64,000 bases of DNA from Nocardia acidivorans NBRC 108247 (GTDB lineage: Bacteria > Actinomycetota > Actinomycetes > Mycobacteriales > Mycobacteriaceae), in assembly GCF_001625085.1 (NCBI RefSeq), contig NZ_BDAW01000006.1, positions 86,902 through 150,901 of the forward strand, in the 5' to 3' direction. How positions within the stretch are numbered: position 1 is the first letter of the stretch; every line of letters begins with the position of its first letter. This document shows positions 17,333-26,872 of the stretch, piece by piece. The position numbers and the translations under genes were made by a program. Below the pieces are notes generated by a model. That model made no database searches, had not been told where the DNA came from, and saw nothing but the letters and a program-made list of their open reading frames with translations.

Positions 17333-17584
17333 CTATGTAAATGCCGCTGTCACAGCGTTTTTCGTATTTCGCACCGGCGCGGCGGATTGTCCGTTCAACC
17401 GATAGCAGTGTTCGAACGCCTCACCGTGCCGATCGCGGGGCCAGCTCGCCAGCACCACGGTGCGGCCGTAGTGGCGGGAATTCACCAGCTCCCAGCGCTC
17501 GCCGACCCGCCGGACCGTGAATCCGCGCCTGGGCATCAGGGGAATCACCGACGCAGCCATCGACGCAACCAGCCTTTCCATCAC
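17333..17584 (-). CDS. Small hypothetical protein
   Basis: Likely 83 residues from ATG 17584 (MERLVASMAASVIPLMPRRG...). GGAGG lies about 14 bases upstream. The middle, FTVRRVGERWELVNSRHYGR followed by TVVLASW, looks like a folded strand-rich domain; the C-terminus is basic. The frame is open further upstream, but that part is arginine-rich and probably not translated. Family not recognised. It is divergent from recC. Confidence 0.5.
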   Translation of the reverse strand: MMERLVASMAASVIPLMPRRGFTVRRVGERWELVNSRHYGRTVVLASWPRDRHGEAFEHCYRLNGQSAAPVRNTKNAVTAAFT

Positions 17585-17739
17585 CGAACGAACAACCTCC
17601 CCGAAATGCACTGTCGCATAGCACACTCGGTTTTCGCCGGGACGCGCCCTAGCTAATATCGGGCATGTGTCAGGTGTCACCCGGCGAGCCGAGGTGCCCG
17701 GTGATTGCATGTCGTTCGCTGACTGTATAAACACAGGTC

Positions 17740-20700
17740 GTGCACATTCACCGTGCCGAGCGTGCGGACACGCTCGCCGACGCGCTCGCCGAGTTGCTCG
17801 CCGATCCACTCGGCGATCCGTTCACCCCGGAAGTGGTCGCGGTCCCGGCCAAGGGCGTCGAGCGCTGGCTGCAACAGCGGCTGGGCACGGTGCTCGGCAG
17901 TGCCGCGCACGGTGACGGTGTGGCCGCCAATATCGACTTCGCCGATCCGGCCGGATTGGTCGCGCGGGTGCTGGCCGAGGCGACGGGCTGGGAGCCCGAA
18001 CAGGATCCGTGGGCGGCCGAGCGCGTGGTGTGGACCTTGCTGCCGGTGCTCGACGCGGCGCTGCACGAGCCCTGGAGCGCGGTGCTGGCTCGGCATCTGG
18101 GCAATGGGGACGCGAAGGGATATCGGGTCGGGCGGCGGTACGCCACGGCGGCGCGGATCGCGGAACTGTTCGCCGGATACGCCATGCAGCGGCCCGGCAT
18201 GATCACCGATTGGGCGGCCGGTTCCGATACCGACGGCGCCGGGCACCCGCTGCCGGAGGATCTGCTGTGGCAGCCGCGCCTGTGGCGACTGCTGCGCGCG
18301 GCGGTCGGGGAACCCGCACCGGCCGAACGACTTTCGGACGCGTGCGCGCGGCTGCGCGCCGAACCCGCGGTGGTGTCGCTGCCGGAACGGATTTCGCTGT
18401 TCGGGGTGACCCGGCTGACCACCGATCAGCTCGAGGTGCTGTCGGCGCTGTCCCACGGGAGGCAGGTGCACCTGTGGCTGGTGCATCCCAGTCCGGCGCT
18501 GTGGACCAAGCTCGCCGATGCCGAGGTGATACCGAATTCCGGTGTGCGCGTTCGGCATCCGCTGCTGGCGGCGCTGGGGCGCGATGTGCGGGAATTACAG
18601 GAGCGGCTGGCGGGCTACGACCATATCGACACCTATCATCCGCGACCCGAGACGGTCGGGGCGCGCACCCTGCTCACCGCATTGCAGGCGGCCATCCGGC
18701 AGGATCGCTGGTCGCTGCTGCCCGAACCCGCGCTCGCGGACGGCAGTATCACGGTGCACTCCTGCCACGGTCCGGCCCGCCAGGTCGAGGTGCTGCGCGA
18801 TGCCCTGCTCGGATTGTTCAGCGCCGACCCGACTTTGGAACCCCGGGACGTCATCGTCATGTGCCCGGATGTGGAGAGCTACGCCCCGCTGGTGCGCGCC
18901 GCGTTCGGACAGTGGTCCCTGGACGGGGCCGCGCCCGGACATCCCGCGCACGGCCTGCGGGTGCGATTGGCCGATCGCGCGCAGCGGGCGGTCAACCCGC
19001 TCCTGGATGTGATCGCCACCCTGCTCGAGCTCGCGGACGGCCGGGTCACCGTGACCGAGGTGCTGGACCTGGCGGCGGCGGAACCGGTTCGGCTGCGCTG
19101 CGGGTTCGACGAGGACGATATCGAGCGACTGCGCGATTGGGTCGCCGAGACCGGGGCGCGCTGGGGCATCGGCCAGCGCCAGCGGCAGGCGTTCGGGCTG
19201 GGCGACTTCGCGCAGAACACCTTGAACGCCGCGGTGGATCGAATCCTGCTGGGCGTCGCGGCCGGTGAATCCAGTGAGGACTGGCTGGACCTGGTGCTGC
19301 CCCTGGACGATGTCGACAGCAATGACATCGATCTGGCCGGGCGATTCGCCGAATTCGTCGACCGGCTCGCGGTCTGCCTGCGCGATCTGCGCGGCCCGAC
19401 CCTGGCCGAACCGGCCGGATCGGCGCGGCCCGCCTCGGAATGGGCCGCGGTGCTCGGGCGCGCGCTGGATCTGCTCACCGATGTGCCGCGCACCCAGGGC
19501 TGGCAGGCCGTGCAGGCGCGGCGGGAACTGGCCGCGGCCACCGAGTACGCCGGGCAGATTCCCCTGCGGCTCACCGATATCGCCGCACTGCTCGCCGCCC
19601 GGCTGGCGGGGCGGCCCTCGCGGGCCAACTTCCGCACCGGTGAGTTGACCGTCTGCACCATGGTGCCCATGCGGTCGGTGCCGCATCGGGTGGTGGTGCT
19701 GCTCGGACTCGATGACGAGGTGTTCCCGCGCGCCGGCGGCGTGGACGGTGACGATGTGCTGGCGCGGCACCGCTGCCCGGGTGATCGCGATCCGCGCAGT
19801 GAGGACCGGCAGCTGCTATTGGACGCCATCATGGCGGCGGGGGAGCGACTTGTGCTGCTGCACACCGGATCCGATCCGGTGACCGGCGCGCATCGGCCGC
19901 CCGCCATCCCGGTGGCCGAACTGCTCGATACGGTGCGCGCCCATATCGGGCCGGAGGCCATCGATCAGGTGGTCATGCGACATCCGTTGCAGCCCTTCGA
20001 TCGCCGCAATTTCGATGCCGAGAAGCCGTTCAGCTTCGACAGTGTCGCGCTCGAGGGTGCGCTCGCGGCCCAGCGCGCACCCGTCCCGCGCCCGCCGTTC
20101 CTGGCGGCCGCGCTGCCCGGGACCGAGCGCGGGGATGTGGAGCTGGCGGATCTGGTGTCCTTCGTGGAGCATCCGATTCGCGCGTTCCTGTGGCAGCGCT
20201 TGGGGATTCGCGTACCCGAGAGCGAAGAGGAGATTGCCGACCGGCTGCCCATCGAGCTGGACGGGCTCACCAAATGGGGAATGGGTGAGCGCATGCTGAA
20301 CGCGCGGCTCACCGGGGTCGATCCCGGCGCACTGCGCGCGGCGGAGTGGCGGCGCGGATCGCTGCCGCCGTTCGCACTCGGCGCGGCGGTGCTCGACGAG
20401 GTGGAGAGCACCGTCGACCGGCTGGTGCGGGTGGCGCAGCCGCTGCACGAGATCCCTTCGCGCACCGTGGATATCGCGGTCGACCTGGGTGAGGGACGTC
20501 GCCTCACCGGGACCGTGCCCGATGTGCACGATGACGCGCTCCTGCGCACCACCTTCTCCCGGCTCGCGCCCAAACATCGGATGGCCGCGTGGGTGCGGCT
20601 GCTCGCGCTGGCCGCCACGGGTGACCATCAGAGCTGGCGGGCCATCACCATCGGTCGCGGCAAGATGTCGCGTCCCGCGTGGCAATCCACGCTCATCGCG

Positions 20701-21078
20701 CCCAACGCGCACGCGGCCCGGCTGCTGCTGCGCGATCTGGTGGCCCTGCGCGACGAGGGGCTCGCCGAGGTGCTCCCCATCGCCCCCGCCGCGTCGGCGG
20801 CCTATGCCGAGCGTCGCTGCCAGGGTTCCTCCGCCGAGGACGCGCTGCTGGCCGCCGAGCACGAATTCGACGGCGGTAAGGACGGTCCCGGCCGCTACGG
20901 CGAACACACCGACCGCTACCTGCGGTATGTGCTCGGCCCCGCCCCGCGCTTCCATCAGCTCACCGAAACCCGCACCGCCACCCCGACCGGGCTGGAGGCC
21001 GAGCCCACCCGTTTCGGTGAACTGGCGCGCCGACTGTGGAATCCCTTGCTCAGCAACGAGAATCAGGGCCAGCCATGA
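17740..21078 (+). CDS. recC: Exodeoxyribonuclease V subunit RecC
   Basis: Inactive-helicase-like subunit of 1112 residues of the RecBCD helicase-nuclease, which processes double-strand breaks and degrades foreign linear DNA. Recognisable features: VVAVPAKGVERWLQQRLGTVLG at the N-terminus, ISLFGVTRLTTDQLEVLSAL, SCHGPARQVEVLRDALL, VPHRVVVLLGLDDEVFPR and ELADLVSFVEHPIRAFLWQRLG. The length is typical for actinobacterial RecC. It starts at GTG 17740 and is followed 43 bp later by recB. The 155 bp before it hold no clear promoter. Confidence 0.95.
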   Translation: MHIHRAERADTLADALAELLADPLGDPFTPEVVAVPAKGVERWLQQRLGTVLGSAAHGDGVAANIDFADPAGLVARVLAEATGWEPEQDPWAAERVVWTLLPVLDAALHEPWSAVLARHLGNGDAKGYRVGRRYATAARIAELFAGYAMQRPGMITDWAAGSDTDGAGHPLPEDLLWQPRLWRLLRAAVGEPAPAERLSDACARLRAEPAVVSLPERISLFGVTRLTTDQLEVLSALSHGRQVHLWLVHPSPALWTKLADAEVIPNSGVRVRHPLLAALGRDVRELQERLAGYDHIDTYHPRPETVGARTLLTALQAAIRQDRWSLLPEPALADGSITVHSCHGPARQVEVLRDALLGLFSADPTLEPRDVIVMCPDVESYAPLVRAAFGQWSLDGAAPGHPAHGLRVRLADRAQRAVNPLLDVIATLLELADGRVTVTEVLDLAAAEPVRLRCGFDEDDIERLRDWVAETGARWGIGQRQRQAFGLGDFAQNTLNAAVDRILLGVAAGESSEDWLDLVLPLDDVDSNDIDLAGRFAEFVDRLAVCLRDLRGPTLAEPAGSARPASEWAAVLGRALDLLTDVPRTQGWQAVQARRELAAATEYAGQIPLRLTDIAALLAARLAGRPSRANFRTGELTVCTMVPMRSVPHRVVVLLGLDDEVFPRAGGVDGDDVLARHRCPGDRDPRSEDRQLLLDAIMAAGERLVLLHTGSDPVTGAHRPPAIPVAELLDTVRAHIGPEAIDQVVMRHPLQPFDRRNFDAEKPFSFDSVALEGALAAQRAPVPRPPFLAAALPGTERGDVELADLVSFVEHPIRAFLWQRLGIRVPESEEEIADRLPIELDGLTKWGMGERMLNARLTGVDPGALRAAEWRRGSLPPFALGAAVLDEVESTVDRLVRVAQPLHEIPSRTVDIAVDLGEGRRLTGTVPDVHDDALLRTTFSRLAPKHRMAAWVRLLALAATGDHQSWRAITIGRGKMSRPAWQSTLIAPNAHAARLLLRDLVALRDEGLAEVLPIAPAASAAYAERRCQGSSAEDALLAAEHEFDGGKDGPGRYGEHTDRYLRYVLGPAPRFHQLTETRTATPTGLEAEPTRFGELARRLWNPLLSNENQGQP

Positions 21079-21121
21079 TCACCCCGCCGCTGACGACCGG
21101 CCCCGAAAGCGAAAGGCGCGG

Positions 21122-24100
21122 ATGACCGACGACCTGTTCTCGATCACCGACGCGGACCTCACCGTCCGCCCGGCCGCCACCCGATCCCGTCGCCGCAGTG
21201 ACTCGGCGGGCGGTGAATCGCACCGCGAGCCGGTGGGTGCGGACGGCGGCGAGCCGTTCGGCCTGGACGGGGATGGCGTCCCGGGGAACGGAACCGAACG
21301 CGACGAGACGGCGTCCGGCACCGGTGAGCCCCTCGGGGTGGGCACGGGTGCGGCATTCGGCGCGGCCGCGGTCCGCCCGCAGGGCGAGGGCCTGTGGGCC
21401 GAGGACGAGCGGTCGGCCGATGCCTCGGGCGCGGCCGCGACGGTCCCGAATGCCGCGGTCGGGCAGGGGGATTCGGGGAACGGATTCCACCTGACTGGGG
21501 CCTTGCCGGTGGGCACCACCGTGCTGGAGGCCAGCGCGGGCACCGGCAAGACCTATGCCATTGTCGGTTTGGCGGTGCGGTTCGTGGCCGAGGCCGGGGT
21601 GGACATCTCCGAACTGCTGCTGGTGACCTTCAGCCGGGCGGCCACCCAGGAATTGCGGGAGCGCACGCGCGACCGGTTCGTCTCGGTGGCGGCCGCGCTC
21701 GCCGATCCCGAGCGGGCGCAGGCCACCGGGGATGAGCTGATTCGGCATCTGGCGCAGGCGAATCCGGCTGAGGTGGCGGCGCGGCGGGAGCGGCTGCTGG
21801 CCGCGCTGTCGGATTTCGACGCGGGCACCATCGCCACCACGCACAGTTTCTGTCAGCGCATGCTGGACGAGCTGGGGCTGGCGGGGGAGCAGGATCCGGG
21901 TGTGCGGCTGGTGGAGAGCATCGACGATGTGGTCTCCACCGTCGCGGACGATCTGTACCTGAGCCGGTACGCGCGTGAGATTCCGCCGTTCAGTCCGGCC
22001 GACGCACAGCGATTGGCCGCCGCGGCCGTGGGCGACGGCGCCGCCATCCTGGTGCCCGAGGTCGAGTCCGAGGATGATCCGGCGGGGGAGCGGGTCGCCT
22101 TCGCCGCGGCGGCGCGGGCGGAAACCGCTCGGCGCAAACAGCTTTCGGGGCTGCGCGATTTCGACGATCTGCTGGTGCTGCTGCACGATGTGCTGGCCGA
22201 CGAGGAACACGGCCCGCGCGCCTGCCAGCGGATTCGGGATCGGTTCCGGGTGGCGCTGGTGGACGAGTTCCAGGACACCGATCCACTCCAGTGGGACATT
22301 CTGCGGCGCGCCTTCCACGGGCACACCACCCTGGTACTGGTCGGTGATCCCAAACAGGCCATCTACGCCTTCCGCGGCGCGGAGGTGCTCAGCTATCTGG
22401 ATGCGGTGGCGCACGCGGACTCTCGGCGCGAGCTCACCACCAATCGGCGCAGTGATGCCGGACTGCTGGCCGCGCTGGAGCACATCCACGGCGGAGCGGC
22501 CCTGGGGCACAAGGAGATCACCGTGCACACGGTGGCCGCCACTCGGCCGTTCTCCCGGCTCACCGGCGCGCCCGAGGTGGTTGTCCCGTTCCGGCTCCGG
22601 TGTTTACCGCGCACCGGCGCGGGTCCGCTGAATCGCTCCGGATATCCGACGGTCGGGCGGCAGCGGGAACGCGTCGCCACCGATGTGGCGGCCGATATCG
22701 TACGACTGCTCGAATCCGGGACGACCATCGACGCCGGTGGCGAAAGGCCGCTGGGCCCCGGCGATATCGCGGTGCTGGTGCGCAATCGCAATCAGCTCGA
22801 CCTGGTGCGCAAGGAACTCGAACTCGCCGGGGTGGCCTCGGTACTCGCCGGTGGCGCGAGCGTCTTCGGAACGCCCTCTGCGACCCAATGGCTGTGGGTC
22901 CTGCACGCTTTGGAGCAGCCGCATCGCGCGGATCGGGTGCGCTTGGCCGCCGGGACCGCGCTGCTGGGTCTGGCCGCCGACGACATCGACTCCGGCGGTG
23001 CGGATCTGGTGGGTCGGCTCAGTGCCGAACTGCGCGATTCCGCGCGGCTGTTCGCCCGGGCCGGTTTCGCCGCCGTCTTCGAGAAGATGAGCGCGGAAAC
23101 CAGACTCGCGCCGCGCCTGCTGGCCCTGGAGGGCGGCGAACGCCAGCTCACCGACCTGCGTCAGATCGCACAGTTGCTCGACGATGCCGCGCTGCGTGAG
23201 GGTTTGGGCCTCAGCGCCCTGACCCGCTGGCTCGCCGATCGGGTTCGTGATCCGGCCTCGGGCAGTGTGGCCGGTCGCAGTCGCCGCCTGGACCGCGATG
23301 CGGCGGCCGTGCAGATCGCCACCGTGCACGCCAGCAAAGGTCTCGAATTCCCGGTCGTGTACCTGCCTTTCGCCTGGGATGCCGCCAAGATCCGCAATCC
23401 GCAGACCCTGCTCTTCCACGATGAGCAGGGCCGCCGCGTGCTGGACGTCGGTGGTCCGGAGGCATCGGGCTACAACACCCGCAAGCCCCGCGCCGAATCC
23501 GAGGAGGCGGCGGAGGAACTGCGGCTGCTGTACGTGGCGCTGACGCGCGCGGGCGCTCAGGTGGTGGCCTGGTGGGCACCGGCCTTCGACACTCAGACCG
23601 CGCCGCTGCACCGCATGATCCTGGGGCGCGAGCCCGGCAGCCCGGCCGTAGCGGACAAGGCCGCCGTGCCCGCGGATTCGGTTGTGCTCACCCGTATTTC
23701 GGAGTGGGCGTCGACGGCCGAACCCGGCGTGATCGCGATCGAGCCGGTGCATGAGATCCGCCGTGCCCGGCTGCCCCGCGACCACACCGCCCTGGCCGCC
23801 GAAGCTCTCGCCGTGGCGCATTTCGACCGTCGCCTGGATCTGGATTGGCGGCGCACCTCGTACTCGGCGCTCACCGCCGGCGCGCACGACGCCATGCCCG
23901 CCGGTGATCAACCCGATGGCGGTGGTGTGGCCGATGAACCCCTCGAACCCAGTGTGCTGGGCGACGAACTCGACGTATTCGCCACGGCCGCGCCGTCACT
24001 CATGAATACGCTGCCCTACGGCGCGGAATTCGGCACCCTGGTGCACGAGATCCTGGAGTACGTCGACACCGACGCCCCGGACCTGGCCGCCGAAATGCGG

Positions 24101-24793
24101 GCCCGCTGTACCCACGCGGTCGCCGAGCAGATGTTCGACGCCGACCCCGAGGTGCTCGCGCACGCGCTCATGGCGGTCATGCGCACCCCCATCGGATTCG
24201 GTTCGCTCGCCGATATCTCCGCGCGCGATCGGCTCAGCGAACTCGACTTCGATATGCCGCTCGCCGGTGGTGACACCCCCGTGGCGAGGCGGGTGAGCGT
24301 GCCGCAGATCGCCGGTCTGCTGCGCCGCCACCTGCCCGCCGACGATGTGTTCCTGCCCTACGCCGATCAGCTCGCACACCTGGACGACACCCCGCTGCGC
24401 GGTTTCCTCACCGGCAGTATCGACGCCGTATTGCGGATCCCCGGACCGCGATTCGTGGTGGTCGATTACAAGACCAACCGGCTCGGCACCGGCGATCTGA
24501 CCGTCGCGCACTACACGCACGAGCGCATGGCGGCGGAGATGATGCGCTCGCACTATCCGCTCCAGGCGATCCTGTATTCGGTTGCGCTGCACCGATATCT
24601 GCGCTGGCGGCTGCCCGGATACGATCCGGCGCGGCACCTCGGCGGTATCCGCTATCTGTTCGTGCGCGGCATGGTCGGCCCCGACACCCCGGACGGTTGC
24701 GGTGTCTTCGACTGGATGCCGCCGCCCGCCCTGGTGACGGACCTGTCCTTACTGCTGGCGGGCGAACTCGCCGATACGGAGGCACCCGCATGA
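21122..24793 (+). CDS. recB: Exodeoxyribonuclease V subunit RecB, with N-terminal extension
   Basis: Helicase-nuclease of 1223 residues. Walker A is ASAGTGKT at 137-144. Helicase motifs II (VDEFQDTDPLQWD), III (GDPKQAIYAFRGAEV) and VI (LLYVALTRA) are present, plus the VHASKGLEFPVVYLP motif. The C-terminal nuclease has GTLVHEILEYVD and the catalytic DYKT in VVVDYKTNRLG. Residues about 15-120, before the usual start of the helicase domain, are a low-complexity Gly/Glu/Asp/Ala-rich insert not expected in the family. The start at ATG 21122 follows the recC stop by 43 bp; the stop overlaps a small ORF by ATGA. Confidence 0.95.
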   Translation: MTDDLFSITDADLTVRPAATRSRRRSDSAGGESHREPVGADGGEPFGLDGDGVPGNGTERDETASGTGEPLGVGTGAAFGAAAVRPQGEGLWAEDERSADASGAAATVPNAAVGQGDSGNGFHLTGALPVGTTVLEASAGTGKTYAIVGLAVRFVAEAGVDISELLLVTFSRAATQELRERTRDRFVSVAAALADPERAQATGDELIRHLAQANPAEVAARRERLLAALSDFDAGTIATTHSFCQRMLDELGLAGEQDPGVRLVESIDDVVSTVADDLYLSRYAREIPPFSPADAQRLAAAAVGDGAAILVPEVESEDDPAGERVAFAAAARAETARRKQLSGLRDFDDLLVLLHDVLADEEHGPRACQRIRDRFRVALVDEFQDTDPLQWDILRRAFHGHTTLVLVGDPKQAIYAFRGAEVLSYLDAVAHADSRRELTTNRRSDAGLLAALEHIHGGAALGHKEITVHTVAATRPFSRLTGAPEVVVPFRLRCLPRTGAGPLNRSGYPTVGRQRERVATDVAADIVRLLESGTTIDAGGERPLGPGDIAVLVRNRNQLDLVRKELELAGVASVLAGGASVFGTPSATQWLWVLHALEQPHRADRVRLAAGTALLGLAADDIDSGGADLVGRLSAELRDSARLFARAGFAAVFEKMSAETRLAPRLLALEGGERQLTDLRQIAQLLDDAALREGLGLSALTRWLADRVRDPASGSVAGRSRRLDRDAAAVQIATVHASKGLEFPVVYLPFAWDAAKIRNPQTLLFHDEQGRRVLDVGGPEASGYNTRKPRAESEEAAEELRLLYVALTRAGAQVVAWWAPAFDTQTAPLHRMILGREPGSPAVADKAAVPADSVVLTRISEWASTAEPGVIAIEPVHEIRRARLPRDHTALAAEALAVAHFDRRLDLDWRRTSYSALTAGAHDAMPAGDQPDGGGVADEPLEPSVLGDELDVFATAAPSLMNTLPYGAEFGTLVHEILEYVDTDAPDLAAEMRARCTHAVAEQMFDADPEVLAHALMAVMRTPIGFGSLADISARDRLSELDFDMPLAGGDTPVARRVSVPQIAGLLRRHLPADDVFLPYADQLAHLDDTPLRGFLTGSIDAVLRIPGPRFVVVDYKTNRLGTGDLTVAHYTHERMAAEMMRSHYPLQAILYSVALHRYLRWRLPGYDPARHLGGIRYLFVRGMVGPDTPDGCGVFDWMPPPALVTDLSLLLAGELADTEAPA

Positions 24794-24891
24794 GGCGCGA
24801 CATCGATCACCCGTGGCCGGGCAACGGGCTCATCCCGCCCGTCATGGTCCCCGCGCCCCGGGCGGCCCGCGTCCGGACGGTGGCCTCATGA
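24790..24891 (+). CDS. Candidate 33-residue ORF bridging recB and recD
   Basis: ATG 24790 overlaps the recB stop (ATGA), and the TGA 24889-24891 overlaps the recD ATG (ATGA). It reads MRRDIDHPWPGNGLIPPVMV then PAPRAARVRTVAS. Both junctions are of the kind that couples translation, so ribosomes could pass from recB through this ORF into recD without pause. The peptide is proline/arginine-rich and unlike anything I recognise. It may serve only as a bridge; it could also be chance. Confidence 0.5.
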   Translation: MRRDIDHPWPGNGLIPPVMVPAPRAARVRTVAS

Positions 24892-26771
24892 CCTCAATCC
24901 AGTTGGCGCAGCGCGGAACCGGGGCGTTGCAGATCTTCAACGAGGCCGGTGTGCTCTCCGCGGCGGATGTGCACGTGGCGGTGCGGCTGGGGCGGCTCGG
25001 ACGGGAGACCTCGCCCCTGGTGCTCTTCGCGACCGCGCTCGCCGTGCGCGCGGTGCGGTCCGGCTCGGTCTGCCTGGAAGTCCGTCGCATGCACGAGATC
25101 GGCGTGGATGCCGAAGGGACGGAAGAATCGTCGATCGATCCCGCGACCCTGCCCTGGCCGGATGTGGACGAGGTCATCGCCGCCCTGCGCAAGAGCCCCC
25201 TGGTGTGCGGCAGCCCGGCCGGGCCGCTGCGCCCGCTGCGATTGATCGATCCGCCCGGGTCCGAGGCCGGACCGCTGCTCTACCTGGACCGGTACTACCG
25301 GCAGGAGGAGACCATCCGGGCCGCGCTCACCGAACGCTCCACCACCCAGCCCATGGTGGACGCGGAACTCGTTCGGCGGGAACTGGATCGGCTGTTCCCG
25401 GGCGAGGGCGGACCGGGCGAGCCGCCGGATCGGCAGCGACTCGCGGTGGCGCTGGCCGCAACCCAGTGGACGACCGTGGTCGCGGGTGGACCGGGTACCG
25501 GTAAGACGCACACCATCGCGCGCGTGCTGGCGCTGCTGGTCGCGCATCAGCAAGCCATTCCCGGCGCACCGGCCCTGCGTATCGCGCTGGCCGCGCCGAC
25601 CGGCAAAGCCGCTGCGCGCCTTCAGGAATCGGTGCGCGAACAGGCCGGGGACATCGGCCTGCCCGAGCTCACGGCCGCCACCCTGCACCGGCTGCTGGGC
25701 TGGCAGCGCGGCGGCGCGAGCCGGTTCAAGCATCATGAATTCAATCGGCTGCCCTATGACGTGATCGTGGTGGACGAGACCTCCATGGTGTCGCTGACCA
25801 TGATGAGCCGCCTGCTCCCGGCCGTGCGCCCGGACGCGCGCCTGGTCCTGGTCGGCGACCCGGACCAGCTGGCCTCGGTCGACGCGGGCGCGGTCCTGGC
25901 CGACCTGGTGGCGGGACCGATTGCCGGACAGCCGAATCCGGCCCTGGAGAAGATCCTCGGCGGTGAATTGCGGGACAGCGCCGGACATCCCGACGCGCTC
26001 TCGGTCCGCGAGCGAGAACGGATGCGCGGCGGCATCGTCCGCCTCACCCGGGGCCGTCGCTTCGGCGGCCGGATCGCCGAACTCGCGGTCGCGGTGCGCG
26101 CGGGTGATGCCGACACCGCGCTGGAGCTGCTGCGCGCGGGCGGCGCCGAACTATCCCTGCACACACCCGAGGACATCGGTCAGGTGCGCGCGGATGTGCT
26201 GCGCGCCGCGCACTCCGCCACCGACGCGGCCCTGGCCGGTGACGCCACCGCCGCCCTCACCGCATTGGAATCGCATCGCCTGCTCTGCGCGCATCGACAG
26301 GGCCCGTACGGCGTCGAACGCTGGGACCGCATGGCCGCGGGCTGGGTCACCGCCGCCGGAATCAGTACCGAACCCGCTCCGGGACACTGGTATCCGGGTC
26401 AACCGCTGCTGGTCACGGCCAATGATCACGAGGCGCGCATCTACAACGGCGATACCGGTGTCATCGTTCGCATGCCGGACGGCACGCTGCGCGCGGCCCT
26501 GCAACGCGGCACCGAACCGTATCTGGTGCACCCCACTCAGTTCCCGGGCGTCACCACGGTGTACGCCATGACGATTCACCGCAGTCAGGGCAGTCAGTAC
26601 GACACCGTGACCACCGTGCTGCCCGGGCCGGAATCGACCCTGCTCACCCGGGAGTTGCTGTACACGGCCATTACCCGCGCCCGCAAACACGTCCGTATCC
26701 TGGGCACCGAGGATTCGATTCGCGCGGCCATCGGGCGTCGTGTACTCCGGGCGAGCGGTCTGCGCGCGTAG
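24888..26771 (+). CDS. recD: Exodeoxyribonuclease V subunit RecD
   Basis: 5'-3' helicase of 627 residues belonging to the RecBCD complex. Walker A is AGGPGTGKTHT at about 199-209. Also present are LAAPTGKAAARLQESV (motif Ia), VVDETSMVSLTMMSRLL (Walker B), LVGDPDQLASVDAGAVLADL (motif III), AMTIHRSQGSQYDTV and LLYTAITRARKHVRI (motifs V and VI). The ATG 24888 overlaps the stop of the preceding small ORF. The frame is open upstream to 24813, but without homology. Confidence 0.95.
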   Translation: MTSIQLAQRGTGALQIFNEAGVLSAADVHVAVRLGRLGRETSPLVLFATALAVRAVRSGSVCLEVRRMHEIGVDAEGTEESSIDPATLPWPDVDEVIAALRKSPLVCGSPAGPLRPLRLIDPPGSEAGPLLYLDRYYRQEETIRAALTERSTTQPMVDAELVRRELDRLFPGEGGPGEPPDRQRLAVALAATQWTTVVAGGPGTGKTHTIARVLALLVAHQQAIPGAPALRIALAAPTGKAAARLQESVREQAGDIGLPELTAATLHRLLGWQRGGASRFKHHEFNRLPYDVIVVDETSMVSLTMMSRLLPAVRPDARLVLVGDPDQLASVDAGAVLADLVAGPIAGQPNPALEKILGGELRDSAGHPDALSVRERERMRGGIVRLTRGRRFGGRIAELAVAVRAGDADTALELLRAGGAELSLHTPEDIGQVRADVLRAAHSATDAALAGDATAALTALESHRLLCAHRQGPYGVERWDRMAAGWVTAAGISTEPAPGHWYPGQPLLVTANDHEARIYNGDTGVIVRMPDGTLRAALQRGTEPYLVHPTQFPGVTTVYAMTIHRSQGSQYDTVTTVLPGPESTLLTRELLYTAITRARKHVRILGTEDSIRAAIGRRVLRASGLRA

Positions 26772-26872
26772 CCCTCGGCGAATTCTTCTCGCGTTCGTAG
26801 TCCGCTTCGGCCCTGCGCGTGTTCGGTGCTGGATACGCTGGGCGCACATCTTTGCGAATCGAAGGAGTGTCG

